A stretch of DNA of 7,135 nucleotides, from the NCBI GenBank assembly GCA_003650975.1, contig QMSU01000050.1, forward strand, positions 1 to 7,135, written 5' to 3'. Of the stretch, positions 1 through 7,135 are shown one piece after another; position 1 is the first letter of the stretch, and each line of letters starts with the position of its first letter. A program made the position numbers and the translations under genes. The notes under the pieces are model-generated. The model made no database searches, was not told where the DNA came from, and saw only the letters and a list, made by a program, of their open reading frames with translations. The DNA is from Thermoplasmata archaeon (lineage in GTDB: Archaea > Thermoplasmatota > E2 > UBA202 > JdFR-43).

Positions 1-1158
1 GATGTATACGTTGTTTCTTGCCGTGCCACTCCACACATGCCCCACCGTGGTTGCAATCCTGAAAAAGCCATTGAATTCATCCATGGAAAACTGGTTCAGC
101 ACATGCCCCGGAACCCTCCCTTCGCCCTGATATGCAATGGTCCCGTTGGTGATGGCGATTTTATGGATGATTGTTGTTTCCTCAGGAGGTATATAGATTT
201 CCTCCAGAGTGCCATAACGGTAATCATATTTTGTGTGGGTCATGTAAATATTCTCTCTGGAGACATAGAGTGTGCCCGTACTTCCGATGAGGAATGCTTT
301 CTGGAGAATCTCGCCGTTCTCCAAATTGATGGCGGTGACGTGGGTCATGGCCTCGGCGGGCTCCGGCGTGTCCACGTAGTAGATGTCAGCCGGGGATACC
401 GCCACCGTCTCATTGCCTATTTTTATTTCAGGGATGTAAAGGGTGTCGTTCCCATCCAGTATGTGGTAGAATGTTCCCAGGTACTCGGTGGTTATCACAT
501 ATATCATGGTTCCTATCATTCGCGCATCAAAATAGCTTCCGTCCATTTCCACAGAAGTAATCCGCTCCGGGTTGGCACGGTCTGTTATGTTGTAAGTGAT
601 GATCATTGTTGTTGGTATGGAATCAAGCCAGATTGTTTTGTTGTTGTCCACCGCCACCGAGCGGTACGAATCTCCGAATATCACAAGCGTATTCTCGTTG
701 ATGAATATGTGTTCCGGGCGCATATCACCGGTTATAACAGACAGCACTGTTGCATTTTCAGGAGGATATGCCCTGATAATATATATCTGCTCATTGGAAA
801 CCATATAGAGATATTCGCCATCTGTTTTCACAATATCAGGTTCGTCCACGCCCGCCACCTGCACATTGGTGGTGGAGAAATCAGGGGCTGATTCCCCCGC
901 GTTTGAAGGAGCGTCCCAACCCGCATCAAGAGTCACCGCTCCCTTTCGTGCACCACCATAATAGAAGCCACCATACGTCCCATTCTGATAGGTATTCTTC
1001 AGGTATTCAGAGAGTTCATCATACGATGAAAACGCCTTCATTTCGTACGTATAGGCACCCTCACTTATTTTTGAGGGGGCCACAAACGAGATGATTCCCA
1101 CCAGTATGAGCATGCCCACAATCGCCGCTCCCTTTATCCGGATTTTTTCTCTGCCCAT
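1..1158 (-). CDS. Secreted beta-propeller protein, COG4880 type (C-terminus cut by window edge)
   Basis: The minus strand is open for 386 codons from an ATG at 1158 to the window edge with no stop, so only the N-terminal part is visible. Residues 1-10 are basic, followed by a hydrophobic segment (about 11-27) that reads as a signal peptide or membrane anchor, so the rest should lie outside the membrane. The region from about 97 to 121 (TNVQVAGVDEPDIVKTDGEY, then LYMVS) and the segment MDEFNGFFRIATT at 359-371 are what I recognise as hallmarks of the archaeal secreted beta-propeller family (COG4880, Beta_propel). Seven N-glycosylation sequons (N59, N135, N173, N190, N237, N249, N338) agree with an extracellular glycoprotein. 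Family members are usually several hundred residues long, so perhaps a third or more is missing. No enzymatic role can be assigned; the family is generally uncharacterised. Weak GGTG-containing Shine-Dalgarno lies just before the start. Confidence 0.88.
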   Translation of the reverse strand, partial: MGREKIRIKGAAIVGMLILVGIISFVAPSKISEGAYTYEMKAFSSYDELSEYLKNTYQNGTYGGFYYGGARKGAVTLDAGWDAPSNAGESAPDFSTTNVQVAGVDEPDIVKTDGEYLYMVSNEQIYIIRAYPPENATVLSVITGDMRPEHIFINENTLVIFGDSYRSVAVDNNKTIWLDSIPTTMIITYNITDRANPERITSVEMDGSYFDARMIGTMIYVITTEYLGTFYHILDGNDTLYIPEIKIGNETVAVSPADIYYVDTPEPAEAMTHVTAINLENGEILQKAFLIGSTGTLYVSRENIYMTHTKYDYRYGTLEEIYIPPEETTIIHKIAITNGTIAYQGEGRVPGHVLNQFSMDEFNGFFRIATTVGHVWSGTARNNVYI

Positions 1159-1190
1159 CGTATCACACCACTTATCATATCTTTCAGGTA

Positions 1191-1198
1191 CTTATATT
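1191..1198 (-). promoter_or_regulatory. Probable TATA box for the beta-propeller gene
   Basis: Read on the minus strand this is AATATAAG. Its centre is about 26 bases upstream of position 1168, which would give a leader of roughly ten bases beginning with GGTGTGAT, a partial archaeal Shine-Dalgarno. The spacing fits an archaeal box A; no clear BRE is seen. Confidence 0.5.
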
Positions 1199-1246
1199 GC
1201 TTGTGAAAATGTTCTCCGAAAGGTTAATGATCACCGCGCAGCAGTG

Positions 1247-1254
1247 TTTATGTA
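1247..1254 (+). promoter_or_regulatory. Probable TATA box for the small lipoprotein gene
   Basis: TTTATGTA is centred 26 bases before the ATG at 1276. That spacing predicts transcription starting at or next to the start codon, meaning a leaderless mRNA, and it is the main reason for choosing 1276 over the nearby GTG at 1267 and ATG at 1270. It lies back to back with the minus-strand promoter in the same intergenic region. Confidence 0.45.
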
Positions 1255-1275
1255 TGGCATCTGCATGTGATGGTG

Positions 1276-1722
1276 ATGAGAAGGGCAGTGCTTGCGGTGG
1301 TTGCGTTGATGCTGCTTTCGGGATGTGCAGAACGATCACATGTGGTGGTAATGACTCTGCATGAACTCAGCGAGGACTATGAATATATTGAAGACAATGC
1401 AACCCGCTCCCACATCATCCGGTTTAAGACACTCAAAGAAGGGGATACCCTTATCGTGCGGGATGTCATCGCAGAGAAACGTTTCCCGGAGGAAAATATC
1501 ACACTTCTCATGCTCGCCTCCCAGCCGGATGGTGGATTTCATTTTTCAGGTAATCTAACCGATTTCAACGTCGGGGACAGTATTGAGATCACACTTCACA
1601 TTGAACCGGATGTCTTTCAGATGAACGGGGAAACATACGACATTCTCATATTCAGGGAAGGGTGGGATTTTGACCGGCATGTGCCGCTGCCGCTTCCTCC
1701 CTCCACCATACGGCGCATATGA
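1276..1722 (+). CDS. Small predicted surface lipoprotein, unknown function
   Basis: This encodes 148 residues. The N-terminus is MRR, then a hydrophobic run, then a lipobox LLSGC with the Cys at residue 17, so the mature protein is probably lipid-anchored on the outer face of the cytoplasmic membrane. Three N-glycosylation sequons (N41, N74, N93) support an exported protein. The mature part is rich in beta-type segments; the alternation around 48-65 (IIRFKTLKEGDTLIVRDVI) and 91-109 (SGNLTDFNVGDSIEITLHI) is reminiscent of a small beta-barrel such as an OB fold, but that is inference only. The C-terminus is proline-rich (PLPLPPS). In-frame alternative starts at GTG 1267, ATG 1270 and GTG 1273 would add up to three residues; the TATA spacing favours 1276. 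I do not recognise a named family. The gene is divergent from the beta-propeller gene, and its stop is only five bases before the next promoter. Confidence 0.8.
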   Translation: MRRAVLAVVALMLLSGCAERSHVVVMTLHELSEDYEYIEDNATRSHIIRFKTLKEGDTLIVRDVIAEKRFPEENITLLMLASQPDGGFHFSGNLTDFNVGDSIEITLHIEPDVFQMNGETYDILIFREGWDFDRHVPLPLPPSTIRRI

Positions 1723-1727
1723 TAAAA

Positions 1728-1735
1728 TTTATATG
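1728..1735 (+). promoter_or_regulatory. TATA box of the zinc protein-gyrB-gyrA operon
   Basis: TTTATATG, preceded by AAAA, is a near-consensus archaeal box A. It starts five bases after the lipoprotein stop. A start of transcription about 26 bases from its centre falls near 1757, a few bases before the ATG at 1763. No comparable TATA box is seen ahead of gyrB or gyrA, so this is the likely promoter for all three genes. Confidence 0.6.
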
Positions 1736-1762
1736 CATAACTTGATTGTGAGTGAGGATAAA

Positions 1763-2008
1763 ATGAATGAGGATGAAATCAGAAAGGAAAAAATCAGGAA
1801 TTTGCTCACCCCTGACGTTATCGTATGCAAGAGTTGTCGGGAGAAATATAAGGCGGAAACATCGTGTGCGGTATGCGGAGTGAACATGCTTGACCCGGAA
1901 TACAAGGGCATGGTATATGAATGCCCGGTATGCGGCAAGCTTTACTGCGAGGGATGCTGGAACAAGGCAGGGCATAAGGAGCAGGCAACCAAGGGGATTT
2001 TCCATTAG
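1763..2008 (+). CDS. Small zinc-binding protein with four CxxC pairs, first gene of the gyrase operon
   Basis: This 81-residue protein has four CxxC knuckles: C22/C25, C35/C38, C54/C57 and C62/C65, with H71 as a possible extra ligand. Eight cysteines suggest two zinc ions in a RING-like, B-box-like or double zinc-ribbon fold; the block from 53 to 71 (ECPVCGKLYCEGC, then H) resembles treble-clef modules of the C4C4 type. The first 16 residues are charged and probably helical. There is no signal peptide, so it should be cytoplasmic. The start is the ATG at 1763, with GAGG at 1754-1757 and five bases spacing. Upstream in-frame ATGs at 1670, 1679 and 1733 would lie inside the lipoprotein gene or the promoter. 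The stop is nine bases before gyrB, and gyrB has no TATA box of its own, so co-transcription is likely. Partner and function are unknown: protein-protein or nucleic-acid binding are both possible. Confidence 0.82.
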   Translation: MNEDEIRKEKIRNLLTPDVIVCKSCREKYKAETSCAVCGVNMLDPEYKGMVYECPVCGKLYCEGCWNKAGHKEQATKGIFH

Positions 2009-2014
2009 TTTTAG

Positions 2015-3908
<1,894 letters not shown>

Positions 3909-3910
<2 letters not shown>

Positions 3911-3915
3911 GGTGA
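3909..3915 (+). promoter_or_regulatory. Ribosome binding site of gyrA overlapping the gyrB stop codon
   Basis: GAGGTGA matches the archaeal anti-Shine-Dalgarno and ends six bases before the gyrA ATG. Its first two bases are the last two of the gyrB TGA stop. This ties the two cistrons together and helps keep GyrA and GyrB production in proportion. It contrasts with gyrB, which has no recognisable site. Confidence 0.8.
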
Positions 3916-3921
3916 GCATAC

Positions 3922-6336
3922 ATGGCCGATGAATCTGGAAAAAGGGAGTGCATTCGGGATATTGAATCTGAAATGAAGCGCGCATTCATTGATTATTCAA
4001 TGAGCGTCATCATGAGCCGTGCCCTCCCTGATATACGGGATGGTCTGAAACCGGTTCATCGGAGAATCCTCTATGCCATGCATGAAATGGGTCTTACCTA
4101 TGAAAAACCCTATAAAAAATCAGCGCGAATCGTGGGAGAAACACTCGGTAAGTACCATCCTCATGGCGATCAGGCGCTTTACGGTTCGCTTGTCCGCATG
4201 GCGCAGGATTTTTCACTCCGCTATCCACTGGTGGATGGTCAGGGAAACTTCGGTTCCATTGACGGCGATTCTCCGGCTGCCATGCGATACACAGAGGCCA
4301 GAATGGCAAAAATCACGAAACTCATGCTCCAGGATATCGAAAAGGAGACGGTTGCATGGCATGATAACTTTGACGGTTCGCTGAAGGAGCCCGAAGTGCT
4401 CCCTGCTGCATTGCCAAATCTTCTGGTCAACGGTTCTTCCGGGATAGCGGTGGGCATGGCAACCAACATGGCCCCCCATAACCTCACAGAGGTGGTTGAT
4501 GGAATCATCAAGGTGATAGAATATCCAGATGTTTCAACTGCCGAACTGATGCAGATCATCCACGGTCCTGATTTTCCCACCGGGGGCATCATTTATGGGA
4601 GGAGAGGGATACTGGATGCATATTCCACCGGCAGAGGCTCTGTGAGAATACGTGCGAGAACCTCTATTGAGGGAAAGGAGAGAAAGAAAATCATTGTCTC
4701 GGAGCTTCCCTATCAGGTGAATAAATCCAAACTGTTGCAGCATATTGCAGAGCTGGTGAAAAACAAGCAGATTGAGGGAATATCTGACCTAAGAGATGAG
4801 AGCGATAGAAAGGGCATGCGTATTGTAATAGAGCTTAAGCGTGATGCCATAGAGGACGTGGTGCTGAACCAGCTTTTTGAACACACGGAACTGCAATCCA
4901 CTTTCGGCATCCTCAACCTTGCCATTGTGAAGGGTGCACCGAAAATACTCACCCTGAAAGAGATGATTCAGCACTATATCGACCACCGCATAGAGATAAT
5001 CACCAGGAGAACACAGTATGACCTCAAAAGGGCAAGGGAGAAAATCCATGTTCTTGAGGGTCTGATGATTGCATTGAAGCACATCGATGAAGTGATTTCC
5101 ATAATAAGAAAAAGCCAGCGGGTTGAAGAGGCAAAAAATGGCCTTTCTTCCCGGTTTTCCCTCTCTGAAAGGCAGGTAAAGGCAATCCTTGAGATGCGCC
5201 TCCAGAAACTGACTGGTATGGAAATCGAATCCGTTGAAAATGAGTATCGTGAAACAAAGCAGCTGATTGAACGTCTGGAAACTCTGCTTGGCAAAAAGGA
5301 GAACATCCTCGACGAGATAAAAAAAGAGCTTGCCTACATAAGGGAAACATTCGGCGATGAGCGCCGCACAGAAATTGTTGAGGGGGAAATCGGTATTGAT
5401 ATGGAAGATCTGATTCCAGAGCAGGAAGTTATAGTCACCATCACCGAGACGGGCTATATAAAGCGCATGCCAATAGAGACGTATAAGACACAGCACCGCG
5501 GCGGCAAGGGACTCATTGGCATGAAAACGAAGGAGGGTGATGTGGTGGTGAAATCGTTTACCACCTCCACACATAACTACATCATGTTTTTCACCAACCA
5601 TGGTAAGGCATACTGGTTGAAGGGCTACAGAATTCCCGAGGGAGAACGCTATTCCAAAGGAAAGGCGATAATCAATCTTCTGCCCAGGCTGGAAGAGGGA
5701 GAGAAGGTGAAAACGGCCATACCAATCCCCGAATTTGATGATAATCACTATCTCGTGTTTGCAACAAAGAATGGTCTCATCAAAAAAACGGTGCTTTCCG
5801 CATACCGCCACATACGGGTGAACGGAATCAAAGCCATCCGGCTCGATGAGAACGATGAGCTTATCAACACTGAACTCTCGGATGGAAACAGAATAATCAT
5901 GATGGCGTCCTCAGGGGGCCAGGCAGTGCGGTTCAGCGAAAAGGAAATCCGTCCCATGGGGAGAATTACGAGGGGAGTGATAGGAATGCGACTCAAAAAG
6001 GAGGATACTGTCGTGGCCATGGCAGTGGTGGACGAAGAGGGTTCCCTCCTCACCATTACAGAAAATGGTTTTGGGAAACGAACACCCATTGAAGAATACA
6101 GAAAAACCCATCGCGGGAGCAAGGGCGTGAGGACCATAGTTACCAACAAAAGAAATGGGAGGGTCATATTTGTGAGTCAGGTGAGTGAAGATGATGAGAT
6201 TCTTCTCACCAGCAAGCAGGGAATGAACGTGAGAATACCGGTGAGGGATATCAGAGAACAGGGACGAAATACCATGGGAGTGAGAATAATGCGACTGAAT
6301 GAGGGAGACAAGGTTGTGAGTGTCACAAAACTGTAA
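3922..6336 (+). CDS. gyrA: DNA gyrase subunit A
   Basis: This 804-residue protein is the DNA breakage-reunion and wrapping subunit of gyrase. The N-terminal winged-helix region carries [16 protein letters not shown] at 35-50, GKYHPHGD at 76-83, and the catalytic Tyr123 with Arg122 in [10 protein letters not shown]. The tower follows, with [14 protein letters not shown] at 175-188, and a long helical section at about 355-475 includes the C-gate. The C-terminal domain from about 501 has six beta-pinwheel repeats. Blade 1 carries a GyrA box, Q-H-R-G-G-K-G at 524-530, which marks true gyrase rather than topoisomerase IV. Blade 5 has a degenerate copy (T-H-R-G-S-K-G, 729-735). The protein ends right after the last blade, without the acidic tail of E. 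coli GyrA. The positions matching E. coli Ser83 and Asp87 are Gln84 and Gly88. The gene lies 11 bases after gyrB with a strong Shine-Dalgarno, so the two are certainly co-expressed. Confidence 0.98.
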   Translation: MADESGKRECIRDIESEMKRAFIDYSMSVIMSRALPDIRDGLKPVHRRILYAMHEMGLTYEKPYKKSARIVGETLGKYHPHGDQALYGSLVRMAQDFSLRYPLVDGQGNFGSIDGDSPAAMRYTEARMAKITKLMLQDIEKETVAWHDNFDGSLKEPEVLPAALPNLLVNGSSGIAVGMATNMAPHNLTEVVDGIIKVIEYPDVSTAELMQIIHGPDFPTGGIIYGRRGILDAYSTGRGSVRIRARTSIEGKERKKIIVSELPYQVNKSKLLQHIAELVKNKQIEGISDLRDESDRKGMRIVIELKRDAIEDVVLNQLFEHTELQSTFGILNLAIVKGAPKILTLKEMIQHYIDHRIEIITRRTQYDLKRAREKIHVLEGLMIALKHIDEVISIIRKSQRVEEAKNGLSSRFSLSERQVKAILEMRLQKLTGMEIESVENEYRETKQLIERLETLLGKKENILDEIKKELAYIRETFGDERRTEIVEGEIGIDMEDLIPEQEVIVTITETGYIKRMPIETYKTQHRGGKGLIGMKTKEGDVVVKSFTTSTHNYIMFFTNHGKAYWLKGYRIPEGERYSKGKAIINLLPRLEEGEKVKTAIPIPEFDDNHYLVFATKNGLIKKTVLSAYRHIRVNGIKAIRLDENDELINTELSDGNRIIMMASSGGQAVRFSEKEIRPMGRITRGVIGMRLKKEDTVVAMAVVDEEGSLLTITENGFGKRTPIEEYRKTHRGSKGVRTIVTNKRNGRVIFVSQVSEDDEILLTSKQGMNVRIPVRDIREQGRNTMGVRIMRLNEGDKVVSVTKL

Positions 6337-6453
6337 ACTCATTCACCGGGAAAGCAACTGAATATCAACAACGTTTCATGTTCCACTGGGGTGTGAATCA
6401 TGTTTCCCTTTATGCCTCATCAGCTGTAAATGCCATGGCAACCAAATTTCGAG

Positions 6454-6461
6454 GGAGGTGA
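6454..6461 (+). promoter_or_regulatory. Orphan Shine-Dalgarno sequence followed by a three-codon ORF
   Basis: GGAGGTGA is a full match to the archaeal anti-Shine-Dalgarno. Two bases later, GTG at 6464 opens GTG-TCA-AGT-TAA, which stops after three codons. No longer frame begins at a proper distance. It may be chance, a minimal or leader ORF, or what is left of a decayed gene. Confidence 0.35.
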
Positions 6462-6474
6462 AAGTGTCAAGTTA

Positions 6475-6493
6475 AGCAAAAAATTCTTTTGCT
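6475..6493. repeat. Short perfect inverted repeat, possible terminator hairpin
   Basis: AGCAAAA and TTTTGCT form a perfect 7-bp stem around a 5-base AATTC loop. The stem is AT-rich and therefore weak. The T-rich right arm could help end gyrA-operon transcription, since archaeal termination relies on T-runs, but it lies about 140 bases after the gyrA stop, so the link is tentative. Confidence 0.35.
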
Positions 6494-6555
6494 CAATAGA
6501 AATGAAAGACGATAAATGTCCTTAAATTGAGAGTCTGTCTGGTGCAAATCATAAA

Positions 6556-6563
6556 TTTATTAT
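6556..6563 (+). promoter_or_regulatory. TATA box of the DHH phosphoesterase gene
   Basis: TTTATTAT, within AAATTTATTATAGG, is centred about 29 bases before the ATG at 6589. Transcription would begin within a few bases of the start codon. The GGGG directly touching the ATG is too close to act as a ribosome site, so a leaderless or nearly leaderless mRNA is expected. Confidence 0.6.
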
Positions 6564-6588
6564 AGGTCGTTACGGTTTCTTTTTGGGG

Positions 6589-7135
6589 ATGGGAATCGAA
6601 AAAAAAGCGGCAGAGCTTGCGCAGGTGATACAGCAGCAGGAGCATGTCGACATTATCACTCACTGTGATGCCGACGGCATTACCGGTGCGGCCATTGCAA
6701 AACAGGCCCTTGACCGTGCGGGAATACAAAACGAGGTGAGGGTGGTTCGATACCTCAACAAACAGGTGCTGGAGGAGACACGCTCCTTTGCCTGGCTCAT
6801 AGACCTGGGGAATGGGAACATTCGCGACATTAAAAAAGGTCAGACCGTCATCACCGACCATCATTTTTCAAATGAATATTATGAGTACTCGCTGAATCCC
6901 TTTTATTTTGGCGTGGACGGGGAGACGCAGGTTTCCGGTGCGGGACTCGCCCATATGGTGGCATCCCGCATTGCTGACATTGATGCCACACTGGCAATCA
7001 TCGGCGCCATCGGCGACCTCCAGGACGTGCAGCACCGCCGGCTTGTGGGACTTAACCGAGTGCTTCTCCGTAACTCACGCATTGATGCAAAGAAGGATTT
7101 GCGCATGTACGGCAGAAACCAGCCGCTTTTCCGTA
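6589..7135 (+). CDS. DHH-family phosphoesterase, archaeal RecJ-like (C-terminus cut by window edge)
   Basis: The first 182 codons are open to the window edge. DHH motif I is THCDADGITG at 24-33, motif II includes D72 in LIDLGNG, motif III is TDHH with D90-H91-H92, and motif IV is GAIGDLQD with D143. These Asp/His residues bind the two catalytic metal ions in the DHH superfamily. The segment NPFYFGVDG...VSGAG at 103-119 is typical of the archaeal RecJ-like group, whose members include single-strand-specific exonucleases and the replisome-associated GAN nuclease. The DHHA1 substrate-binding domain, expected further on, lies outside the window. Motif I has Cys26 where many relatives have a different residue before Asp-Ala-Asp-Gly. 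The start is the first ATG after a well-placed TATA box, and it begins 252 bases after gyrA, so it is a separate transcription unit. Whether it is the replicative GAN or another nuclease or oligonucleotide-degrading DHH paralogue cannot be told from the part visible. Confidence 0.92.
   Translation, partial: MGIEKKAAELAQVIQQQEHVDIITHCDADGITGAAIAKQALDRAGIQNEVRVVRYLNKQVLEETRSFAWLIDLGNGNIRDIKKGQTVITDHHFSNEYYEYSLNPFYFGVDGETQVSGAGLAHMVASRIADIDATLAIIGAIGDLQDVQHRRLVGLNRVLLRNSRIDAKKDLRMYGRNQPLFR

Larger units (their letters stand above)
6337..6588 (+). other. Intergenic region after gyrA, no convincing gene
   Basis: These 252 bases separate gyrA from the DHH gene. I see no tRNA or rRNA and no ORF with coding support. 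The stretch holds a near-direct repeat (TCATGTTCC near 6376 and TCATGTTTCC near 6398), a perfect 10-base palindrome TGCCATGGCA at 6431-6440, an isolated strong Shine-Dalgarno at 6454-6461, a 7-bp hairpin at 6475-6493, and the TATA box of the next gene at 6556-6563. An ATG at 6378 opens a 27-codon frame ending at 6461, but without a ribosome site. No clear long T-run terminator follows gyrA. Confidence 0.6.

Noticed and set aside
37..891. Plus-strand open frame of 284 codons
   Set aside because: It lies wholly antisense to the beta-propeller gene, which has recognisable family segments. The plus-strand translation is rich in Cys, His and Tyr with no domain sense.
1222..1235. GGTTAATGATCACC as a repressor operator
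   Set aside because: Only the outer GGT/ACC and one inner pair match. Too imperfect to call a site, so mentioned only as context for the divergent promoters.
4789..5811. Minus-strand open frame of 340 codons opposite gyrA
   Set aside because: Fully inside gyrA, with a Phe/Leu/Cys/His-rich translation typical of an antisense shadow and no promoter or ribosome site seen.
6378..6461. 27-codon ORF after gyrA
   Set aside because: No ribosome site or promoter at a useful distance and no recognisable peptide, so it is kept as part of the intergenic observation rather than listed as a gene.
6493..6864. Minus-strand open frame overlapping the intergenic region and the DHH gene
   Set aside because: Most of it is antisense to the DHH motifs, and the rest covers the promoter of that gene. 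The protein makes no domain sense.

Overview
The window looks like chromosomal DNA from a euryarchaeon, with the Thermoplasmatota-like lineages as a reasonable but unproven guess. The evidence is archaeal TATA boxes about 26 bases ahead of likely transcription starts, starts that look leaderless or nearly so, Shine-Dalgarno sequences matching the archaeal 16S tail (GGAGGTGA type), an archaeal-type DHH nuclease and a COG4880-type secreted beta-propeller protein. DNA gyrase is a bacterial enzyme that several euryarchaeal groups acquired, which fits this picture.

Layout. From 1 to 1158 on the minus strand runs the N-terminal 386 codons of a secreted, heavily sequon-bearing beta-propeller protein whose C-terminus lies outside the window. 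A divergent promoter region of a little over 100 bases separates it from a small plus-strand lipoprotein gene (1276-1722). A strong TATA box directly after the lipoprotein stop begins an apparent operon: a small four-CxxC zinc protein (1763-2008), gyrB (2018-3910) and gyrA (3922-6336), with gaps of only 9 and 11 bases. A 252-base intergenic stretch (6337-6588) has no convincing gene but contains an isolated perfect Shine-Dalgarno sequence, a short hairpin and a 10-base palindrome. The window ends inside a DHH/RecJ-like phosphoesterase gene (6589 to the edge) with its own TATA box and an apparently leaderless start.

How the genes work together. GyrB and GyrA form the A2B2 gyrase that introduces negative supercoils. 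All the key residues I could place are present: GHKL ATPase, Toprim, the catalytic Tyr and a GyrA box. The zinc protein ahead of gyrB is the least understood member and, by position, is expected to be co-expressed with gyrase. The two divergent genes at the left encode surface or secreted proteins and are unrelated in function to the gyrase operon. Most of the window is ordinary housekeeping DNA. The points most worth checking are the zinc protein in the gyrase operon, the non-standard residues at the quinolone-contact positions of GyrA, and the orphan Shine-Dalgarno region after gyrA.
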